64,000 nt of DNA, taken from Aquanectria penicillioides. Lineage: Eukaryota > Ascomycota > Sordariomycetes > Hypocreales > Nectriaceae. The position numbers and the translations under genes are program-made. Of this stretch, positions 55,040 to 64,000 are shown piece by piece. The notes beneath the pieces are model-generated. The model had not been told where the DNA came from, did not search any database, and saw only the letters and a list, made by a program, of their open reading frames with translations. Every line of letters starts with the position of its first letter. Position 1 is the stretch's first letter. The DNA lies in contig PYIU01000004.1 of assembly GCA_003415625.1 (NCBI GenBank), positions 2,728,001-2,792,000 of the forward strand, read 5' to 3'.

Positions 55040-57205
55040 GGCGCTGGTGGGGACAGAAGCCTTGGGCTGGTTTGGGGGCTGGACCCGGGCTGTGCTGGGC
55101 TCGTGGCCGTCGGAGGTCGTGGCGGAGGAGGAAGCGTAAGGGTAAGAGTGAGTGAGAGAGGGCGAGGTGAGTAATCTGGGCTCAGGCTCACGCTCACAAA
55201 AAGTCGCAAGGTGCAAGTGAATGCCGCTGCGACTCCCGGAAAGTCAGGAGACGGGGGGAGAGTGGAGTTGAGAGGGACAAACAAGAAAAAAATCGAACTG
55301 AACAAGACGCCGTGGAGTGGAGAGAATACACGATCCAGAGCAGACTTCGAAGAGTCGCTGGGGACGGATTTAGAGGGCGGACTCGAACATGATGGCGATG
55401 GCGATGCAGTTCGATGGGGAGAAAGGCGGAAGCATGGCAGGGCGGGCCATGGCATAGTTTTGAAGGGGACGAGGAGGATCCGGCGACGACGACGACCAAG
55501 CCTGGCCGAGCCAGAAAAAACGACATGGACGAACCAGGACGAACCAGGACGCAGCGCCCACGGGCCATGACGGGCCATGACGGGCCAGCGCGAGCCACAC
55601 GCACGCAAGCACGCTGGACCACTGACGCCCCCGCTGAAGCGCCGCTGAGCCCACTGAGAGGGCTACGCTCCCCAGCGCTCCCGACAGCCCCAGCACAACC
55701 CCCAGCAAGTGCGAGCCCAGCACCCCTTCGACGCCTGCGGCGTGTCTGCGTTTTGGCGCCTCCCTATTGGCCCGTCTGCCCACCAGCGCGCGTTGGCCCC
55801 TCTCCCCTCCACCTCCCTCCACTATCCCACCCCCTTCGTTCCCGAGCCTTGTCGCTCACTGGACCGCGCCATGGCAGCGTGGATACCCCTTTGCCAGGCT
55901 TTCTCCCAGACTCCCAGGCTTTTCTCAGGCCTTCTCAGTGGTCGACCTGCATCCAGCGTGGGTTCAGTGTGGTTGGGAGGGAATCTCCAGCCAGTCAACG
56001 TGCGTCCCGGACCCTCCCCCAGTGTGCAAGTCTCCAGTCTTCGCCAGAAATCGACCTGTGAAATGTGGCCGCCCCTCTTTCCCACCCCCCGGGGGGCCGC
56101 AGGAGACGAACCGGCGACGAAACACTGATTGACTTTACTGTGCACTTGGACATTGTACCTACATACCTCCCTACCTGCCTGTTTGGCCTGCGAGAGTTTG
56201 TTGTTTGACAACTTGACCGCAAACCGACATCGAGTCAAGGTGCGTTCCTCAGCCAGAGGGGGGAGGGCGCGGGAGCGGGCTTCTGTAACTCATCTTGCTT
56301 TGACGTCGTTGGCGGAAGAGAAAAAAATTAAACCCCAAGCAGAAAACCGCTGCAATCGTGGGGGCCATCGTCGATGCCAGGCGCTTTCTGCCTTTCCTTC
56401 CCTATTACGCTCATGCAGGAGAATGGAAGGTACGGAACGGACACCTCACCACTCTCGCGCATACTCACTCTGCACTTGGCCGCCATCTCCACCAACTATC
56501 CTCATCTGCCACACAATAGCATGCACTCACATTCGCTCACCCTTCACGCACCGATGCACGCACATACGCCAGCCAGTTCGTGCGTCTCGCGTATCCCTGC
56601 CGTCCCGACCACCCTGGTCACCCTCCCAACCCTCCCCGTCGTTTCTGTCAAGTCGGGCTCTCCAGCTCTCCCAGATTTGATCGCTGTCCATCATTAGCAC
56701 TTTTTTTTCCTTCTTCTTCTTGCGTTTTCCGGCTTTCCCCCTAACCAGAGGCTTGAAGGCGCCCACACATTCCCTGCTTGATGTACAGTTTTTGGCACTA
56801 CAGGGAAAAGCCACTTTGCCCTGCCGACAAGGCCAACCACAACGAGACAGAAAACTTGACTTTTTCGGGCCCTGTCACTGGTCCAGCTAGATGGACTGGG
56901 CTTGGGCTGGCTGAGGATGGGCGATGACTCTTACTGATCCCTCCACCTCGCCTTCTCCACCTCCACCATCTTTGTCTCCGCCACCGCCTTTGAACATGAG
57001 CCTTGACCAGACTATGACGATTTTGCCTTGAACCGGGAACCACAATTCCCCTCACCTGTGCCTAAGATCGTCCCCTCAGCTTTAGAGGGGCTTCTATGAG
57101 AATGTCGGCGTCTGCTGACCCGGTCCTTCAGCCTTGAAGGCTCCAAAGCCCCATGCCTAGAACACGCGAGACAAGATGTGGTTCATGATGACCCCAGCCC
57201 GGCCT

Positions 57206-57225
57206 GGCATGGCATGGCATGGCAT
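57206..57225. repeat. GGCAT pentanucleotide repeat, four copies
   Basis: Four exact GGCAT units in a row within the gene-free region. Confidence 0.9.
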
Positions 57226-60200
57226 GGCCGATATGATGATACACACACCAGGAATCAATTTTTTTCACACACATGAGCTATCCGGGACTGCTTCAAATCT
57301 TGCACCCGATGTTACCGGGGTGAGGGGGAGGAGGGATGGGTGGAGGGGATGGTATGAAATGGCTTGGGCTTGTCTCGTCTCAACAACATGCGCAACCCGG
57401 ATGTACTCTATCGCCTCCATGCCCGAATAGATGTGCCAGGTACACGCTCGTACATGTAAGTCGATGCGGCACGGGGTGTACCAGACACTCTGGAGGGAAC
57501 TGATCGGGGAAAACTTTGTGTGCAAAATCTTGCCACAGCTCGCCGCCTCTCGGAACCAGACACAAAAAAGCACACCACATCTAGGAGCACCCGATGGCCA
57601 AAAGATTTGACTCCATCTTACCAGGGTAGCTCCAGTTACATGTACCTGATGCTCTGATTACCTGATTACCTACCTTGGAGCAGGTGGCCCATCTGCTGCT
57701 TCGCAAATTCCCGAAGAGTCTCGCCATTGTCCCATCCGATTGTTAATCCAAGGTCACGGAACAGCCGTGGGCCTACCGAGTTATGACCTCACGCGGCACT
57801 GTCCACATTGCAATCAAAATGGCTATCGAGTCAGTCCGTGCCAGACGACACGCAATGGACTTCGCCGCTGCGTCGCTGGGGACTCCATCTCGTCATCCAA
57901 TTTTGGCTCACTGCCCCAGAACCCAGATCCTCCGGTACTGAGGCCGTGTCCTTCTGCCGACGACACCCAGCATCATTGTTCTGGGGGGGGTGAGGCTGTT
58001 CACACACTGCCCAGCTCGAGCAGCGCTCCTCTCCACTAGCGTTTTTCTGCACACATACAGTACACAGCCATTATCCACAATCTGTCGTCTAAAAATGGAC
58101 ACACCAAGGGCATTCACTGCCTGATGGACGGTCTGCATCCTTTCAAGGCTTCTTCGCAGTCAACGATGCACCATCGGGCATTTCGGAATTTGACATTGCA
58201 CATCCGTCGCCCGTCGCCCGAGATTGTTGTAAACATGGCACCTATACAAATTCCGCCTGGCTTGAGCATGTCACTGGCCTCGAGGAGCTGTCGCCTTCCC
58301 CAGCGAGATAGTTGCAGTGAGCCTGGCTGATGTCGATGCCTAGCTGAATGATGGGCGGCCCCCTATTTTCCACTATTCATCTTACCTATCACATACATGT
58401 GCACCGGATCGATGGTAATTATGCTGCTCGTGATATGCTCTTGATGGATCATCTCCGGCTCCTCCCACTGGCACACCTGCGCGTTCTGTTTAAGGATAAT
58501 GCATTTCCCTTGTTGGCCTGCATTTCACTCACACTCAACCCCTTCCACTCTCCCACTTGGACACAGCGCCGCATCTGGCCCGTGCGTCCTCGTGGTGGCT
58601 GCACTACCAACCCCTTTAACGAGGCCCCAATCTCCTTCGCGTTACGGTGATAACTTCGTGGTAAACTGCATGTACCTGTTCGTGTCGCCCGCCGGACTGC
58701 AGCTCCCGTCGCGGCACTCGATGATATTGAGACGCGTCCTGGGGTGGGCCAGGTACTTTCGTGCAAATCATTACCTCAGCACTCTGGCCACCGCCTCATC
58801 AAACATTACGTCTCGGCGATTGGGGGCGGAGTAGACACCCCACCCCATACCCGGGCTGCTAACACTTCTGAGAGAACAGGTTCGCCATTCTCGCGCCAGG
58901 TCTGAGGTCAGGTCTGAAATCCGAGGTCTGAGGCCTGAGTTTCAGTGCTCCATCGCGTTGGTGCCTTGTAGTACCCGCCGTCATCATGCCCGCCCATCCG
59001 TCCGTGGGCGTCTGTGTGGCAGCAAGTCCATCGCCACTGGTGTAAGATGTTGATGTTGCACAAGCACCAGATCCCAAATCCCGAATCCCAAATGAGCCTC
59101 CACTGGGGTACGGAGCGCCCCCGCTGCATGTCGGGGAACGTCTCCGTATGTGTAGAGACGACGTTTACGAAGTATCATTTCATTGCATTACATGGCACCT
59201 TTCGATCCTTGCACACCATTATCGTCTAGAATCTGCAACAGGAGCTGCTCATGAAGCAAGCGGCAGGAGTCTTTCCCCGCTCCCATGGCCTGCTGGGGTG
59301 TGCTGATTGGATCCGGGCCGGTGTAAGCATCCAATCTGTCTGGTCATGTTGCTCTCTGGTCCCGGCATCTGGAGACAATTATCTGGCGTCGCCGGACGCC
59401 GTCGTTGTCGTAACGGGACCCTCGCGTGCCCTCTCGTTACGGGCCAGCGATTCATCGCCCGGGTCGTCAGGAATTATGATAGCCACAGCACGACGGAGTA
59501 TTGGTTCTCAACCCCTCCCTGAATCGGGAGGGGCAAATCCAGAAAGGTGACACTGATCAGGTTCGTGTTGGCTTGGGCCTGTCATCCATACCTAATCCCT
59601 CCGTCACCTCCGATGGGCTACCATCCATTACACGCCAGCGGCTTTCCACTTCGGGCACCTCCCGGCTTCTCTCGTCAGAATGAGTCAAGCCTCACCAGCC
59701 AGCCCTACCCTGGACCACTGCCGGATTCCATTTTGTTTTGTCAACCCCAGGCAAGAGAAGCACCTGACGAAGACACGGTCTCCGCCTCAGCGACACCCGT
59801 ACCGTGCCTTAGGGAGGAGAGGGGTTCGGAGATGCTCCGCCGCGAGTCTTGGGTTGTGCTTGAGGGGTTCAATATTCTCGAAGCAATGATGCACCTGGAT
59901 TAAGCAACGAAAAAAGCCAAGCTTCAATATTTGATTCGTCACGAGACTCAGAGACCTCCCTAACACCAAATACCCACCCACTCCTAGTTGAGAACCTCTA
60001 AGCCACCATATTATCGTAGGGCAGGCTCTAGACCGCTGTGAAGTCTCTTCAAGGCTTGCAGCGCAGTGTATCCTTTGCTCGACTTGGGCTTTGTTCTCTC
60101 AAGGTTGACCCTCTCCACTTACACGTTTAATGGTGGTTGATGTTGCCGCGCGGTTCTGGCCCACTCAGCTTCCACATTGCACTCGTGGTAAGAGTGCTGG

Positions 60201-63200
60201 TGCCGCTGACTCACGGAGCACTCACGCGGGCCCTGGCCCCTCCACATACCCTGGTCCGGGTTGTTCGGAGAGATGTTCGTCATGACGCTCGCGCTCTCGC
60301 CTCGTCTTGCCTCGCTCCCCACGGGCACGACATGAAGGCAACTATGCACGAGAGAGTCAGGCGAAGACAGGTATTTCGGCAAGCCTGACGTCCCCATAGC
60401 AGCAATGCCAATCCCCACGTTCCGAACGCTGGAGCCCGAGAAGTGACGGCGTGCCAGGACAGGATCTCTGGAGGTGTGAAGTCAGCCAGTCACCTCAGCC
60501 AGCCGCTTCCCGGTCCGTCTTATCTCAGATGAATGGCGGACATGCACCCATGCTTCCACCAGACAGGGGTAACAAGGGACGAGGGCTACATACTGGTAGT
60601 GGATGGATTCTGGTTCTACGACCTGTTGTGCATGAGACTTTGTCTGTGTGGGAGTCTGATGCAGAATCCGCCGGGCTTCACCGTCAGATTGACGAGCTGT
60701 GAGATGAAAAAAACGCGGCTGCCTAACTTGGCGGGGGTCCAGGGTAGGCAATTTTCCTCATGGGGGTAGGGTGCCCGACCAGGGTGTATGCCTGCCCTGC
60801 TGGCAGAGGAGCTGAAATGCCTAAAACGCCAACCCCAACACTAAACACCAATGCCAGCCAACTCATTGAGGGTTTGAGAGATGGAGGGCACACAAGGCAG
60901 CTAAATCCTTCATCCAAATTTGCTTCTTCGCCGTGCCCACGACGGAGGGTATATCGCTAGGCAGAGACCCGAACGATAGAAAACAAATCCATTTCAACTC
61001 GCCATGGCGGTGCATGAGGGGGGTGGGCTGCGCGGTAGACTGCCACAGCCCTCACTACCGTGCCTCGCCGAGACATCATGGCGGTTCAATCAGGCATTAT
61101 TCGAGAAGTCTCTAAGAAAGCCGTGTCCATTCCTCCTTCAGCCCCCCCAGCCATCGATGATCATTGCTGACCTTGGTTCCATTGCCTTCCGTGTCCTCTT
61201 ATCCCCCTCCCTCCGCCCTTTAAACTGGGTAAGAGAGTGTCACTAGAGGGCGACAATCCCCACTTGGCCATTTTCCCATGTTGCCGAATCAAGAAACGAT
61301 AGCCTGGTCGACAAGCATGAACCAGTACGTCCACGCGGCGACACCGCCTCCCCTCTCACTGCAGCCGATGAAAAGTTCGCCTTCGCCTTGGGGTTGTAGA
61401 GCTGCCGAGGTAGATTTTTTGTCTTCACCCAAGAACAAAAGAGTGCCGATCTTTCGGCTTTTCCATGGCATATTTATTGATCCTGTCTGTGGCGCTCGTA
61501 TTGTGTACACAGGACTTTGAAATCATCGCCATCCTGTCGACCAACGAGTAACAAATGCAGCCGGCGCCGGGTTGGGCACTCTGTCGAGCTTCCTTTCAAG
61601 ACCGGGCCATGCATAGTAGCCTTCCCCTCTCACCCACCGCCGATCTGGCACTATAACTGGACTCCGTGGCCTCTTGTTTTGTTTTGGCTTGGCCACTATT
61701 GTGCATGTATTTGGTCCCGAGGCGGGGCAAACGCAAGGCTTTGCCAATGCCCAAGTCGAAAGCAAGGCGTGAGAAGTGTGGCCACGACAGCAGGAAGATC
61801 CTGCAGTATTGCCCTCTGGCCACCTCGTGCATGCTGTAGCGAACCACTTGGACGTGAGGCCGGCACCTGCAGCGTGGCTGTTGCCCTGTTTTACCTTGGA
61901 GGGTTTTTCGTTTAGGATACGGTGAGCTTGGTCAAGCCGACAGGTCAGTCAATGTTCAAACAATAGACCTCTGCTCGATGGTTTGTCTAGGGTAGGCAAT
62001 AAGAAGTGATAAGTCTACGAATCCGTCATCTCGACGATATCACTTTTTTAGTGAGACACTTGAGCGCGACGTGTTCCCATGAATAATTATCCACGTAGTA
62101 CATCTCCTGTCACATGTGTATGCCGTAGACTTGGAACACGGGTAAGTTAAAGGACGAACCAAATCTCGCGCAAACGCAGATATGGTGATAGGCGGCAACA
62201 GCAAACACCAGCAGACAGAAGCAACGTCTTCATAATCCAGGCCAATTGTGTGCCGCCTGATTGCAAAACCCGACATGAGCGACTATGCGATTAACCGGCG
62301 GCTGCCCTATGACAGCCTAGCGAAATGACTCAGTGTTTTGATAAGACAACGAGGGAATGAAGATTTTCTTTTTGGCACAAGGAGCTGATGGAGCGGAGCA
62401 CACAGCGGCCACGAGATCACGACATGCACCGGATAGTTGGTTGGCGGATAAGTTTGTCCTGGACAACGTAGTCAACACCACCATGACAGATCACCATGAG
62501 TCAATGAGTGAGTGAGGGAGTTTCCAAGGTCTGTTTGTCCGCCTGCCTGCCCATCTCCATGTCTGTCTACCTGGCCGGCTGACTGATTCCCTCCCAGCTT
62601 CGTGGTTCCTCCTCGGCGCTTCTCCGATGCCTCATGACCCCCCTTCATCCATTGTCCTAGACAGGGTCTCCCTTTGTCTTCGTAGAAACACGACCAACCT
62701 CAACAACTACAAACACAAAACACCGCCTACTCCATCGAGCCCAACCTCCCCAAGCGCCACCCAACTGCAGTGAGTCCTTTGTTCCGAACGCAGGCCTCGG
62801 CGAATCGGGGTGACACAGCTGACAAAGGTGGGCAGGTGAGATGGCAAAAAGAAGCTGAGAAAAAATTTTGGTCCTTTCTTTTTTGGCGCACCAGACTGGC
62901 GGCGTGACTGGTCTGGTGATGACCTACGTAGTTGAGCCGGAATCAGCCGCTGGATGAGACAAGCCGCTCCTGTCACAAGGTGTCAGGCCAACGCCGACTC
63001 CGGCCCCTTCGAGGAAACGAGGGGGATGCCGAGAGAGAAGCCCAACCGACGGACTGAACACTCCGGTTCGATATCACGTCCTGCCGTGGCATGGCGATCA
63101 ACGACACAGAGATCAGACAAGATAGCACGCACAACACGTCATAGTCGCACCTAGCGTAGGATTTGCTTGACCATAGCATAGATTTCCACAGAACCACACA

Positions 63201-63380
63201 CATTCATGTAAACTACTCAATACAAGCAAGCGATCAAAGCTGGAATTGCGCAACTTTTCCCTTTCGTTCCGTCGATCTCTTGATACCACTCGTCCGCATC
63301 CCAAAAAACTCAGGAACCTAGCGGCGAAAGAAATTGACCCATCTTGTAGCGAAAACTACACCAAAACACCAACCGATACT

Positions 63381-64000
63381 TTAGGACGCCATGTAGGTGC
63401 TGGCGTCGACGCCCTCCTTGGGGAACTCACTATTGAAATGTGGTTAGTCACAGTCTGCAGAGACGAAGGATAAAGGACGGGGAAAAAGCATACGGAAGGG
63501 CGACTTCGAATCGCTTCTCAATCTCCTTGAGGACCTCCTGGTCCTGATCGGAGCTCACAAAGGAGATGGCAAGACCCTTGGTACCGAATCGACCAGCACG
63601 ACCGACTCGGTGAAGGTAGGAGCTGGCATCGCTGGACAGATCGTAGTTGATGGCCAGGTTGATACGCTCGATATCAATACCACGGCCGAACACGTCAGTG
63701 GCAACGCAGATGCGCTTCTTGAACTCCTTGAACTCCTTGTAGCGACGGATACTAGGACACGTTAGACTCTGAGCGCGACTTGTTACAACGGCGACTAGAC
63801 TTACCGCTCCTCCTGGCTGACTCCAGAGTGGACAGCGATCGAGGGGAAGTTGCACTCTCGGAGAAGCTTGTCAAGCTCGTTAGCACGAACGGTGCTCTTG
63901 ACGAAGATGATGACCTGGTTGAACTGGAGGTCATCGAGTAGCTCGTTGAGCCTGCGGTTCTTCTCCTTCTCCTCCAGCTTAATGTAGTACTGCTGGAGAC
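63381..64000 (-). CDS. sub2: Sub2/UAP56 DEAD-box RNA helicase, 3' part (5' part beyond the right edge)
   Basis: Three exons are visible: 63805-64000 (open at the window edge), 63494-63751 and 63381-63429, with introns of 53 and 64 bp. They encode the second RecA domain: [60 protein letters not shown], then motif [21 protein letters not shown], motif [22 protein letters not shown], and the C-terminus [15 protein letters not shown]. This is the distinctive Sub2 end. Sub2 is the ATPase of the TREX complex, acting in spliceosome assembly and mRNA export. The Walker A and DECD motifs lie outside the window. Confidence 0.96.

Larger units (their letters stand above)
53862..63380. other. About 9.5 kb without a supportable gene
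   Basis: Between the cyclin start codon (53861, -) and the Sub2 stop (63381, -) I find no frame with domain content, no convincing spliced gene and no RNA gene. The first part must hold the cyclin promoter and leader; a TATATAAG-like element lies at 54017-54024. GGTGCT-type repeats occur at 55012-55039, a GGGCCATGAC repeat near 55560-55586 and a GGCAT repeat at 57206-57225. The stretch at 62640-62720 (CAACCTCAACAACTACAAACAC-like, A/C-rich) looks like a fungal 5' leader without a coding sequence after it. Confidence 0.4.

Noticed and set aside
54940..56061. Overlapping long frames on both strands near 55-56 kb
   Set aside because: GC-rich sequence keeps several frames open at once; none has a domain or convincing start.
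57066..57092. Short inverted repeat CCCCT...AGGGG as a terminator or RNA gene
   Set aside because: The stem is only five or six base pairs and no gene ends nearby; likely chance.
62900..63060. Possible C/D-box small nucleolar RNA near a TGATGA word
   Set aside because: The nearest usable CTGA box is too far away and no terminal stem is visible.
1..64000. tRNA, 5S rRNA, U snRNA genes, CRISPR arrays, intact transposons
   Set aside because: I scanned for T-loop-like words, conserved snRNA blocks, repeated spacers and transposase or reverse-transcriptase motifs by eye and found none.

Overview
The window is nuclear DNA of a filamentous ascomycete, most likely a sordariomycete. Genes are split by short introns (about 50-115 bp, one of 244 bp) with GTANGT-like donors and CTAAC-like branch points. 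Intergenic DNA is long and carries homopolymer tracts and microsatellites. The proteins are fungal: Sen1, Chs5, Las17/WASP, an XPF-type nuclease, an Mrs2 channel, a Pho85-type cyclin and Sub2. I see no bacterial genes, CRISPR array, rRNA, tRNA or intact transposon.

Layout. 1-926 (-): part of a divergent actin paralogue leaving the left edge. 2030-3502 (+): HhH-GPD DNA glycosylase. 4486-10929 (+): five-exon Sen1 helicase. 10930-13803: gene-free. 13804-16542 (+): long disordered protein. 17426-18259 (+): SDR oxidoreductase. 18569-19823 (-): Chs5. 20875-21732 (-): probable mitochondrial protein. 22440-23249 (+): eIF1A. 24059-26131 (-): WASP/Las17. 27485-27792 (-): 63-residue protein. 28785-36667: accessory-looking block (DUF7924-like nuclease-fold candidate, divergent CK1-like kinase, a 668-residue orphan, an MFS transporter). 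38084-39484 (-): F-box protein. 40180-43051 (+): XPF/Rad1. 43346-43624 (-): 69-residue membrane-type protein. 44893-46622 (-): Mrs2. 47634-48790 (+): F-box-like protein. 51718-53861 (-): Pho85-type cyclin. 53862-63380: about 9.5 kb with no gene I can support. 63381-64000 (-): 3' half of Sub2, continuing past the right edge.

Most genes are housekeeping and do not form one pathway. They cover genome maintenance (glycosylase, Sen1, XPF), RNA export and translation (Sub2, eIF1A), and cell wall, actin and trafficking (Chs5, WASP). The less ordinary part is 28.8-36.7 kb, where a gene with PD-(D/E)XK-like motifs lies head to head with an unusual, catalytically intact CK1-like kinase.

Several conserved genes (WASP twice, the cyclin twice, the MFS transporter, the second F-box-like protein, probably the actin paralogue) read through only if one base is added or removed at a point where no intron fits. 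Either the assembly carries uncorrected indels or these copies are damaged. All coordinates and splice sites were worked out by eye; domain assignments come from recognised motifs, not database searches.
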